Shown here in pieces: positions 54,897-63,191 of a stretch of DNA of 64,000 nt. The position numbers and the translations under genes are program-made. Position 1 is the first letter of the stretch; each line of letters starts with the position of its first letter. Source of the stretch: Corticibacter populi (GTDB lineage Bacteria > Pseudomonadota > Gammaproteobacteria > Burkholderiales > Burkholderiaceae_C); the NCBI RefSeq assembly GCF_004217315.1, contig NZ_SGWR01000001.1:186001-250000 (forward strand), written 5' to 3'. The notes beneath the pieces were generated by a model. It was given only the letters and a program-made list of their open reading frames with translations, was not told the origin of the DNA and did no database searches.

Positions 54897-57632
54897 ATGC
54901 CGCGCAAGATCGACAAGCCGACGCACCCTCATCAAGACCGAGACGAGACAGCCACAGCCACAGCCCAAAAGTATTCGCCAAGGCCCGCGAGCCCTGCGTC
55001 CCTTATGGCACTGCTTGTGACTGCAGGCCTGACGGCCGGCCTTGGCCTGCATGGGTCCGCCGCCAGGGGCCAGGAGCGTCTGCCTGCTGCTGACGCCGGT
55101 TCGGCCTCGCAGGTCTGGCAGTTCAACATCCCCGCGGGCCATCTCGACAGCGCGCTCATCAGCGTGGGCAACACCACCGGCCTGGAGATCGGTTTCGATC
55201 CGCAACGGCTGCAAGGCCTTCGCAGTCCTGGTCTGCAGGGCGGCTACACCGTGCAGCAGGCCTTGCAATTGCTGCTGCAGGGCAGCCCCTACACCGTGGA
55301 GCTCAGCGGTGCCAATCGCGCACGCCTGGTTGAACTCGATCCGCAACGGCAAGGTAGTGCGCCTGATGGCTCGGTCTCCATCACGCGTGCGGCGGATGCC
55401 GGCACCGGTGGCAACATCCTCCCCGAAGTCGTTGTCAGCTACGCGTCGCCGCAGGTCCAGTCATCCACCAATTACACCGTCAGCCAGAGCAGTTCCGCCG
55501 CCAAGCTTGACCTCGCCCTCAAGGAAACGCCGCAGTCCATCAGCGTCTTCACCGAAAAGCTGATCCAGGACATGAACCTCACCAGCATCAGCGACGTGCT
55601 CGCCGCCACCCCCGGCGTGACCACAGTCGAAAACGGCATCCCCGGGGCGGGGCGGGTCGAATACTACTCGCGCGGCTTTGCCATCAACAGTTTCCAGATC
55701 GACGGCCTGATGACCGATGGCGCTGCCTTCGGCGCGCAGAACAACGCATCCAACCGCACTGCCGTCGGTATGCAGGACCCATTCCTGTACGAGCGCATCG
55801 ACATCATCCGCGGCTCCACCGGCCTGACCACCGGCCAGGGCGATCCCTCGGCCAGCCTCAGCTTCGTGCGCAAGAAGCCCCTGCGGGAGCGCCAGATCCT
55901 GGCCAATCTGCAATACGGCAGCTGGTCCACCAAGCGCGCCGAACTGGATTTTTCCACCCCGCTCAACGAAAGCGGCACCTGGCGCGGCCGCGTTGTCGCC
56001 ACCGGGGACCATGGCAAGGCCTACGTCGACCGCGTCAAGCAGAAGGGCACGGCCCTGTATGCCATCACCGAACTGGATGCCACCCCCAGCACCCGCCTCA
56101 CCCTGGGCGGCACCCAGGCCAAGCGGCGCCTCGATGGCACCGGCCCGCACGGCATCCGGCGCACCACCAACATCCACAGCCCCAACACCGAGCTGGACCG
56201 CAGCTACAACAACGCCACCCGCTGGAGCTACCGCGACTTTGACTACAACAACGTCTTCGCCAGCATCGACCATGCTTTCGCCAACGGCTGGCAGATCGTT
56301 GGCGCCTACAACCACTTCAGCACCAAAAGCGACCGCCTTTACGGCGTGATGGGCACCACCTTTTACATGCCCCAATGGGACGTTGCCAGTTACGTCTGGG
56401 GCCGCGAGCGCTACGACAACGCCACCAACGCCTTCGACGTGTACCTCAAGGGCGACTTCGAACTGCTCGGCCGCCAGCATGACTTCGTCATCGGCGTGAA
56501 CCAGACCAAATCGGACCGTACCAACTACAACTACCTGCCCGAGCTGAGCGACGTCATCCGGCCCAATTCGCAATCGCAGGTGGATGATCCCAGTAACAGC
56601 ATGTGGCGTTCCGAACGCTGGATGCGTCCCAGCCAGTGGAACGATGGCGACATCGGCTTGCCCGCGCTCGACCTCCCCAACTGGCAGCTGATCGGGCTGA
56701 ACGCATCCTGGGACACGCCCTACAGCATCTACAACTTCAAGCGCGAGCAGAAGGGCATTTATGGCTCCGTGCGTCTGCGCCCGCTCGAACACCTGCAGGT
56801 CATCCTCGGTGCCCGCTACGGCAAAGGCGAAAAGTTCGAGAGCCAGCCCAGCACCTTTCAGCCCTACGGCGGCCTGATCTACGAGCTGACGCCCAGCATC
56901 AACGCCTATGTTGGATACGCCCGTGTCGAAAAGCCCAACACGCTTGAATTGGCCTTTCCCCTTGACGTCAACGGCAACTGGCTCGACCCGCTCAAGGCCA
57001 ACACCATCGAGGCCGGCCTCAAGGGCGGCTTCTTCGACAATCGCCTCAATCTCGCGGCAACGTACTTCACGATGACGCAGGACAACTATCCCATCGAGAC
57101 CAACCGCTACGTTGCGAACCCCCTTTATCCCGGCACCTACAGTCCGGCGTATGTCGGCCTCGACGGCTACAAGGTCTACGGTGTCGAGCTGAATGCGGCA
57201 GGCCAGATCACCCCGCACTGGCAAATCATGGGTGGCTACGTGCACCAGCGCCAGGAAATACCCACGGATTTCTGGGGCATCGAAACCGGCGAGGATTTCG
57301 AGGCGCAGTTCTTCTTTCCGAAAAACTCGTTCAAGATTTTCACCAGCTACGATTTTGGCAGCCGCCGCCAATTCACCATCGGCGGTGGCACTTACTGGCA
57401 ATCCGCCGGGCGCAACAATGTGCAATACGTCCGGGACGATGGCAGCAATTATTACTGGTGGCAAGGCAGCTACGCCCTCTACAACCTGATGGCCCGCTGG
57501 CGAATCGATAAAAACACCACCATCGGCGTCAATGTGCGCAACCTGTTTGATAAAACCTACTTCACCAATTCCAGCGCAGGCAATTACGGTGCGCCGCGCA
57601 GCATTACCGCCAGCCTGAACATGAAATTCTGA
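54897..57632 (+). CDS. Transducing TonB-dependent receptor with STN domain (siderophore-receptor class)
   Basis: A 911-aa outer-membrane receptor. The start ATG 54897 has AAGGAGA before it. After the signal peptide (hydrophobic 33-52) the STN signalling domain covers about 74-147 (FNIPAGHLDSALISVGNTTG, GGYTVQQALQLLLQG), as in FecA/FpvA-type receptors that act on FecR. A TonB-box-like LPEVVVSYAS is at about 175. The plug (about 205-335; KETPQSISVFTEKLIQDMNL, YYSRGFAINSFQIDG) and 22-strand barrel follow, ending in Phe (ASLNMKF). The class resembles siderophore receptors rather than classical haem receptors. The next genes encode a Slam-exported protein and Slam, an unusual partner set. Confidence 0.93.
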   Translation: MPRKIDKPTHPHQDRDETATATAQKYSPRPASPASLMALLVTAGLTAGLGLHGSAARGQERLPAADAGSASQVWQFNIPAGHLDSALISVGNTTGLEIGFDPQRLQGLRSPGLQGGYTVQQALQLLLQGSPYTVELSGANRARLVELDPQRQGSAPDGSVSITRAADAGTGGNILPEVVVSYASPQVQSSTNYTVSQSSSAAKLDLALKETPQSISVFTEKLIQDMNLTSISDVLAATPGVTTVENGIPGAGRVEYYSRGFAINSFQIDGLMTDGAAFGAQNNASNRTAVGMQDPFLYERIDIIRGSTGLTTGQGDPSASLSFVRKKPLRERQILANLQYGSWSTKRAELDFSTPLNESGTWRGRVVATGDHGKAYVDRVKQKGTALYAITELDATPSTRLTLGGTQAKRRLDGTGPHGIRRTTNIHSPNTELDRSYNNATRWSYRDFDYNNVFASIDHAFANGWQIVGAYNHFSTKSDRLYGVMGTTFYMPQWDVASYVWGRERYDNATNAFDVYLKGDFELLGRQHDFVIGVNQTKSDRTNYNYLPELSDVIRPNSQSQVDDPSNSMWRSERWMRPSQWNDGDIGLPALDLPNWQLIGLNASWDTPYSIYNFKREQKGIYGSVRLRPLEHLQVILGARYGKGEKFESQPSTFQPYGGLIYELTPSINAYVGYARVEKPNTLELAFPLDVNGNWLDPLKANTIEAGLKGGFFDNRLNLAATYFTMTQDNYPIETNRYVANPLYPGTYSPAYVGLDGYKVYGVELNAAGQITPHWQIMGGYVHQRQEIPTDFWGIETGEDFEAQFFFPKNSFKIFTSYDFGSRRQFTIGGGTYWQSAGRNNVQYVRDDGSNYYWWQGSYALYNLMARWRIDKNTTIGVNVRNLFDKTYFTNSSAGNYGAPRSITASLNMKF

Positions 57633-58236
57633 TGAATGCTTGCAAAGTTTTGGCACGCTTGCCGTTGTGCCTGAAAAATCGTGGCACAGAGGAACAGCAC
57701 ATGCCTGAATGGTCGTATAGGCTTTCTTCCTGAGCTGTGCGCGCCAGCAGTCACGCTGGCACCCACTCTCGATAAAGGCACACCCGGCCTGAGGTCCAAA
57801 GATATATTTAGAGTATTCACATCATCATGCGTACATAAAGCGTTCATGAAGCGGTCTGAAAACCGTTGAATATCTCGCACTGCAAAATACGAAGCTGTCC
57901 AGCCAGCCTCGCGGATATTTGTTGATGTTTTGAAAATATCAATATCCACATTATTTTCATGGAATATCTGAAAATTCTGCTGATTGATTTAAAGTATATG
58001 AACCGCAGTCAACGGAAAATGCCGAAAATACCAACGCAAACAGCGGCAGCCACGCACCCAGCCAGTCCGCACATACCCCCACGCGTAAAGAATTGAAGCA
58101 ACCCGGCATGGCGGCATTTGCCGCATGCCAGGCTGCCCCGGAGTTTGATGCCTGAAAAGGCGTCAATCAGTCGCCCGTGGAATGCTTGCAAACCGCCGGG
58201 CATTTTGTTGGTATCTCTCTTTCAAGGAGAAATCGT
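57633..58236. other. Intergenic region between the receptor and the Slam-dependent protein gene
   Basis: A 604-bp stretch with no supportable gene. The part 57780-58020 is visibly AT-rich compared with the rest of the window. It contains a palindrome at 57913-57947, a hairpin at 58105-58129 (GGCATG-g-CGGCA with TGCCG-CATGCC), a small GCCT/AGGC stem near 58152, and an ideal AAGGAGA Shine-Dalgarno sequence at 58224-58230. It likely holds the promoter of the hemophore-like gene and may be acquired DNA. Confidence 0.6.
57913..57947. promoter_or_regulatory. AT-rich palindrome upstream of the hemophore-like gene
   Basis: TTGATGTTTT and AAAATATCAA form a 10-bp inverted repeat with one mismatch around a single G, and GGATA/TATCC flank it outside. 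The shape suggests an operator bound by a dimeric regulator. A Fur match is weak (11 of 19). Confidence 0.45.
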
Positions 58237-59175
58237 ATGCAACGGAAATCAGTTCGCCTGTCTCTGGTCGCCATGGCCGCCTTTGCCGCCATCGGTTCGG
58301 CGCAGGCCCAGTCCTACCTCAACGTCAACTTCAACGGCACGCAGAACATCGCGGGCGACACCCCGGCGTTCCGCGGCTCGTTCACCTATAACGGCGTGGT
58401 CTATGGCCCCAGCTCTGCGGTCGCCAGCGCCGATGGCTCTGTGACTGCGCCCACGGTCAACAGCCTGAATCTGGCAACCTTCGACGAGGACACGTTGGTT
58501 TCGACCGATGAAAACGGCGTCAAGCTCGGCAACACCGGCACCTACAAGTACAGCGATGGCACCCGCGGCAACGCCGTGGTGTACCGCTTCTACCGCCAGC
58601 AATATTCCGGTATCGCCGGAAACCTGACCAAAGGGGCGAACAACGAGCAGGAAGAGCGCAAGCACTTCGTCAAGGCCATCGTCGGCCAGGGCACTGACTA
58701 CGATGACCTGCCCTCCAGCGGCAACTACATCTACGAGGGCATTGCATTCAGCAACTTCCCGACAGGTGATTTCACCTACACGGTCAACCTGGCCAGCAAG
58801 ACCGGCTCGGGCTCGTTCACGCTGGACAACATCCTGGTGCCTGCCGCTTGGGTTGGTGAATCCGGCGCGGCCAAGCGCCTGGATGTCGGCGGCACGCTGA
58901 ACACGGCCAGCCTGGTGGCCGATGCCAACGGCATCGTCGGCTCGGCCGGTGTTGAAGGCGGTAGCGTAACGGCCGGCGCGCAGAATCCCGGCGATGCCTC
59001 CCAGGTCGCCCTGTGGAACGCCATTGTCAGCAACAGCACCACCACGGTTGATCCCAAGTACTACCTCAATCTCTTCGGCACCAGCAGTGGTACTGACGTG
59101 GCCAGGGAAGTCGCGGGCACCATCATCGGTCTGCCCGAGCGCATCGGCGGCGTAGCCATCATCGGTACCCGTTGA
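58237..59175 (+). CDS. Putative Slam-dependent secreted hemophore-like protein
   Basis: A 312-aa exported protein. Start ATG 58237 has AAGGAGA before it. The signal peptide ends AQA at residue 24 with no lipobox Cys, so it should be released, not lipid-anchored. The N-terminal half (about 26-165) is a novel effector domain, rich in Tyr, Asn and Gly (TYKYSDGTRGNAVVYRFYRQ, YSGIAGNL). The C-terminal half has the barrel-like alternation of Slam substrates: YIYEGIAFSN, DFTYTVNLASKTGSGSFTL, then YYLNLFG...REVAGTI...GGVAIIGTR (275-312), which resembles the factor-H-binding-protein/hemophilin C-terminus (LGIFG, EVAG). No Cys is present. The Slam gene two positions downstream supports this. Ligand unknown; hemophilins bind haem. 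Confidence 0.75.
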   Translation: MQRKSVRLSLVAMAAFAAIGSAQAQSYLNVNFNGTQNIAGDTPAFRGSFTYNGVVYGPSSAVASADGSVTAPTVNSLNLATFDEDTLVSTDENGVKLGNTGTYKYSDGTRGNAVVYRFYRQQYSGIAGNLTKGANNEQEERKHFVKAIVGQGTDYDDLPSSGNYIYEGIAFSNFPTGDFTYTVNLASKTGSGSFTLDNILVPAAWVGESGAAKRLDVGGTLNTASLVADANGIVGSAGVEGGSVTAGAQNPGDASQVALWNAIVSNSTTTVDPKYYLNLFGTSSGTDVAREVAGTIIGLPERIGGVAIIGTR

Positions 59176-59281
59176 TCGGCGCATGAACCCCACGGTCCCG
59201 CTGCCCGTCCAGGTGCGGGGCCGTTTCCGGCATTCCGGCACACAACCCCACAAACCGCATTCATCTTCATCCATCAAAACC

Positions 59282-61003
59282 ATGAACCGTTTCATGAACC
59301 ATCCGACTTCCCGCCCTGGCGCAAAGACGCTCACTTCCCTTGCCATTGCGCTGATGCTTGCAGCCTGCGGTGGCGGAGGTGGCAGCGATGATGTTGCCGA
59401 TGGCGGCACCGACCCCACTTCCCCCACCGACACCACCCATACCCTGACCGTGCGGGTCGATGGCCTGCCCGAAGGCGCGACCCTGCCCGTCACCTACGGC
59501 AGCAGCAGCGACAGCCTCTCTGCCGCTAGCGACAGCCTCGCCATCAAAGGCAGCGGCTCCACCAGCATCGCGCTGGGCAAGCTGGTGTTGGCCACCGAGC
59601 AGCCCTACCTGGTGCAATGCGCATTTGCCGAGCCCCTGGCAGGCGCGCTGCAATCCGATGGCAGCCTGCAGGCCAGCTTCAGCGCGGATGCCACTCAGGC
59701 GGTGCAGTGCGGCCAGAAGATTGCCGTGGTGCTGGAGCAAAGAAAAGTCTCGGTGCTGCCAGCCACCAAAGGCAGCGGCCTGAACGTGCTCACCGCCAAC
59801 CTTGATGGCTCGCAGGCCCAGTGGCTCTCTCCTCCGCTGATGGTTTACAACAGCACTGCCAACAGCGTATCCGCGCTGGTAAGCAACGAGTTGTATGTGT
59901 CGGCCAAGGACGATGACGTCAACAGCGCCACCGGCTGGGAACTGCGCGCCACCGATGGTGCAACAGCCCGCCTTGTCAAGGACATCAATACGACTGTGAC
60001 GGCCGGCGTTGGCGCAGGCTCCTTGCCAGCGAATCTGGTGGCGTTGGGCAGCAGGCTTTATTTCTCGGCAAACGATGCATCGGCATCAAGCAGTTCACTC
60101 TGGGTCAGCGACGGCACCGAGGCCGGCACGCAACAAGTGCTGTTGCAGGGGAGTGCATTCGACACCCCTGGAAACCTGACCGTTGCGGGCGGCAAGCTGT
60201 TCTTTCGCTCGCAGGCCAAGGTGTACGCTATCGACGACAGTGGTGCGGTGACGGATCTGGGCCTGACCCAGACCACCGGCAGCTTCAGTGTCGTGGGCGA
60301 CCGGGTTTTCCTGACGGATGACAATGGCTCGCAGTGGTTCAGCGATGGCACGGTGGCAGGCACTGAGGAATTCACTGCTGCAACGATCAACTACATCACC
60401 GAACTTGATGGTTCGATCTACTTTGCGGGCACCGCAATCGGCGCCAGATGGTGGGCCAACTCGATCTACAAGACCGACGGAACGGCTGCTGGCACGCAGG
60501 TTGTCGTGGACGGCACGTCCATCGAACCTTCGCGTGGTCGCACTGAAATGGGCTTTCTCCAGACCGTGAACGGCAAGCTGATCTTCTCGGCCTACGACGG
60601 CACAGGCTCGCATCTCTATGCCAGTGATGGCACGCCAGCGGGCACGCAAGCCATCCACGCGCCCACCGGTCTCAACACAAACGTTTTCAATCTTGGCATT
60701 CGTCTGGTCTTTCGCGACCAGGAAAACGAAAGTGACATTTCTGCCTCCACCCTCTGGACAACCGATGGCACTGCTGCGGGTACGCAACGGCTGTCGGCTG
60801 AAGGCGTTGCATCCTTCATCACGAAAACCGGATTGCAGCAAGTGGGCCCGGACCGGCTGGTGTTCACCATTCACAAAGGCGACTCGACCAGCCTGTCCGG
60901 CAATGTTTGGATCACCGACGGCACCGTCATCGGCACCAAACAGCTGCAAGACGAGGATGATGCGCAGATCGAGGTCTATGAGGCAGGCACCAATGCCATT
61001 TGA
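59282..61003 (+). CDS. Lipoprotein with ELWxxDGTxxGT repeats
   Basis: A 573-aa probable lipoprotein. Start ATG 59282; signal peptide with lipobox LAAC and Cys29, followed by a Gly/Ser/Asp/Thr-rich linker (30-52). An N-terminal domain (about 53-190) of unknown fold contains two Cys (113, 143). From about residue 200 come ELWxxDGTxxGT-type repeats, at about 220, 273, 351, 395, 445, 491 and 542 (for example LWVSDGTEAGTQQV and LYASDGTPAGTQAI), plus a degenerate copy near 314. Such repeats form beta-propeller-like folds. Seven to eight blades are compatible with one propeller. Function unknown. It lies between the hemophore-like gene and Slam and may itself be a Slam substrate or a docking protein. 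Confidence 0.85.
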   Translation: MNRFMNHPTSRPGAKTLTSLAIALMLAACGGGGGSDDVADGGTDPTSPTDTTHTLTVRVDGLPEGATLPVTYGSSSDSLSAASDSLAIKGSGSTSIALGKLVLATEQPYLVQCAFAEPLAGALQSDGSLQASFSADATQAVQCGQKIAVVLEQRKVSVLPATKGSGLNVLTANLDGSQAQWLSPPLMVYNSTANSVSALVSNELYVSAKDDDVNSATGWELRATDGATARLVKDINTTVTAGVGAGSLPANLVALGSRLYFSANDASASSSSLWVSDGTEAGTQQVLLQGSAFDTPGNLTVAGGKLFFRSQAKVYAIDDSGAVTDLGLTQTTGSFSVVGDRVFLTDDNGSQWFSDGTVAGTEEFTAATINYITELDGSIYFAGTAIGARWWANSIYKTDGTAAGTQVVVDGTSIEPSRGRTEMGFLQTVNGKLIFSAYDGTGSHLYASDGTPAGTQAIHAPTGLNTNVFNLGIRLVFRDQENESDISASTLWTTDGTAAGTQRLSAEGVASFITKTGLQQVGPDRLVFTIHKGDSTSLSGNVWITDGTVIGTKQLQDEDDAQIEVYEAGTNAI

Positions 61004-61076
61004 TGCAGCAGTCTGAGCGTCCGTACCCTGACGCGCCGAACTGCATCCCCATCTTCCACTCGATGGATTGCCCTTC

Positions 61077-62594
61077 ATGTGCTTAAAGACCTGGCCGCTG
61101 GCCTTTCCCGCGTCATGTGTGCTGCTGGTCGCCGTGGCACAGGCGCAGCCTGCAGCGCCAGTGGCCCCTGCCGCGCCGCTGGCGCTGCCGCAGGACGACA
61201 CACGCCTGCTGCAACAGCAGCCGCAGCTGCAGCGCAGGCCGCAGCCGGGCAGGCCGAGCATGGGCAATCGGGATGGCGGTGCGCCAAGCCTGCCCCAGGC
61301 CACGGATGATGACCTGCGACGCGACCGGTCCCTGACCGAGCGCGTCATCGAACAGGCCATGCTGAGCGGTGACTGGGCCACGCTGGAGCATGTGATGGGT
61401 TTCTACCCCGGCATGCCCGGGGCCGACCCGTTGCTGGTGGATTTCGTGCTGGGGGCGCTGGCCCGGCGCGATGGCCGCCATGCGGAGGCGATCATGCGCT
61501 ACCGGCGCATGCTCGCGCGCGATGCCACGCTGAGCTATGTGCGGCTTGACCTGGCGGGCATGCTGATGGAGGACAAGCGCTACCAGGAATCGGCCCGCGA
61601 GCTGAGCGCGGTGCTGAGCGACATGCGTCTGGCGCCCGCGGCCCGCGCCAGGGCGCTCCAGGAGCAACAGGCGCTCGCCGGCCAGCAGGGCTGGTCCGGC
61701 CGCGTGGCGCTGGGCTGGGGCATCAGCAGCAACCAGAACCAGGGCACGGACAATGATGCGTTGTACCTGCCGGTGGGCACGCTGACGGACGGCACGCCGC
61801 TGCTCTGGGAACTGCTCAAGGATGCCAGGGACATGCCGCACGGCTCCGGCGGCCCGCGCCTGGAGGCGGGCGCGGGGCGCGATTTCAACATTGCGGGCCA
61901 CCACTACCTGACGCTGGGCGCGAGCCTGGATGGCGTGGCCTGGCTGCGCGATTCGGACTTCGACCGCGTGAACACGAACCTGCGCGCCGGCTACAAGTGG
62001 CAGAACGTGGATTCGTGGCTGGGTGCGTCGCTGATCGGCAGCCGCATGTGGCTCGGCGGCAGGCCCTACAGCAGCGGTGCGGGCCTGAGCCTGGACGCGG
62101 GCCGCTGGCTGACGGGCACGGCGCAGGCCAGCGGCAGCCTGACCTGGCTGAGCCGCCGCTACGACAGCGAGCGCTATGCCAGCTACGAGGGCCATTTGCG
62201 CGCAGTGTCGGCCAACCTGACCAAGGTGTTCTCGCGCAGCCTGATCGCCTTTGCCGGCGTGGCGCTGCAGGATGAAGACGCGCGCGGCGGCGAGGAATCG
62301 TCATTGCGGCGCACCATCCAGCTCGGTGGCCTGTATGCATTCGACAGCGGCCTCACCGCCCGTGCCTCGGCCCGCTACACCCGCCGCCGGTTCGACGCGC
62401 CGTATTCGCTGTTCCTTTGGCAGGAGCGCCGTGACCGCGAATACGCGTTCGATGCCAGCTTCTGGAACGATCATTGGCAAATCGCCGGCTTCACCCCCAA
62501 GATCACGCTGAACTATCTGCGTGTCAAAAGCACGCTTTATGCCTATCCACGCACCGAGAGAGAAGTTTCGCTGATGCTGGAGAAAACGTTTTGA
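61077..62594 (+). CDS. Slam family surface protein assembly modifier (DUF560)
   Basis: A 505-aa outer-membrane protein. The start ATG 61077 gives a signal peptide (MCLKTWPLAFPASCVLLVAVAQAQ). A Pro/Gln-rich stretch (about 25-75) is followed by a TPR-like periplasmic domain (about 85-210; LVDFVLGALARRDGRHAEAI, YVRLDLAGMLMEDKRYQESA). From about 215 a beta-barrel of alternating short strands starts (GWSGRVALGWGISSNQNQGT) and runs to the terminal Phe (VSLMLEKTF), as in Slam. Slam proteins move specific lipoproteins and hemophilin-like secreted proteins across the outer membrane. Neighbour genes provide candidate substrates. 74 bp separate it from the lipoprotein gene. Confidence 0.88.
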   Translation: MCLKTWPLAFPASCVLLVAVAQAQPAAPVAPAAPLALPQDDTRLLQQQPQLQRRPQPGRPSMGNRDGGAPSLPQATDDDLRRDRSLTERVIEQAMLSGDWATLEHVMGFYPGMPGADPLLVDFVLGALARRDGRHAEAIMRYRRMLARDATLSYVRLDLAGMLMEDKRYQESARELSAVLSDMRLAPAARARALQEQQALAGQQGWSGRVALGWGISSNQNQGTDNDALYLPVGTLTDGTPLLWELLKDARDMPHGSGGPRLEAGAGRDFNIAGHHYLTLGASLDGVAWLRDSDFDRVNTNLRAGYKWQNVDSWLGASLIGSRMWLGGRPYSSGAGLSLDAGRWLTGTAQASGSLTWLSRRYDSERYASYEGHLRAVSANLTKVFSRSLIAFAGVALQDEDARGGEESSLRRTIQLGGLYAFDSGLTARASARYTRRRFDAPYSLFLWQERRDREYAFDASFWNDHWQIAGFTPKITLNYLRVKSTLYAYPRTEREVSLMLEKTF

Positions 62595-62663
62595 GCTGTA
62601 TGGCTTGGCGGTACGCCTCTGTCCATGCAATGAGAAATCGTGGCCCCTGATGCTGAGCGCGGA

Positions 62664-63191
62664 TCATGCGCCGCGCACTGGCACGAGACTGGCCCCGTCA
62701 TTTTTCCGCGCGATATGGATAGGCGCTGTCTCCGACTGCCCATGGGCGAATTGCGCCACCTCTGGCGCAGTGCTTGTGCGCTGCAGGAGTCGCAGCGTGC
62801 GGGCCTGTGGATCGAGTTCGACGATGGACCCATGTGGCACGGCCTCGGTGATGTCGCAATCGAAGCCTGCCAGCATGGCGATGCCGGCCAGTGCTGCGCC
62901 CTGAACCAGAATAGGGTTGACCGTATTGAACACAATCGCGGCAGGAGCCATGTTGCGTGATTGCATTTCATGAAGCATCCAAGCACTGGCGACGCCGCCC
63001 TTGGCAGTATCGAGTACCAGAATCCGTCCCACGTAGGATTGGCCGACCAGTTTGTGGGTGGGGCGTGAGAACACGCCTTCCAGCCGATTCAGATCATAGC
63101 GGGCGGACAGCCCATCCTTGGCGACCAGGGCTTGCGCAGATACTTTGGTGCCAAGGCCATGGCGTGCCGTCCAAACATATTCGTCGCTCAT
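62664..63191 (-). CDS. Aconitase X swivel domain protein (small subunit)
   Basis: A 175-aa protein of the DUF126 swivelling domain family. GRILVLDTAKGGVASAWMLHEM (about residues 63-85), AIVFNTVNPILVQGAALAGI and VPHGSIVELDP (about 130) are typical. It pairs with the catalytic subunit encoded just upstream; their genes overlap by four bases (ATGA). Two-subunit AcnX enzymes include cis-3-hydroxy-L-proline dehydratases; mevalonate-5-phosphate dehydratases are the archaeal relatives. Substrate here is not determined. It converges with the Slam gene at a 69-bp gap. Confidence 0.85.
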   Translation of the reverse strand: MSDEYVWTARHGLGTKVSAQALVAKDGLSARYDLNRLEGVFSRPTHKLVGQSYVGRILVLDTAKGGVASAWMLHEMQSRNMAPAAIVFNTVNPILVQGAALAGIAMLAGFDCDITEAVPHGSIVELDPQARTLRLLQRTSTAPEVAQFAHGQSETAPIHIARKNDGASLVPVRGA

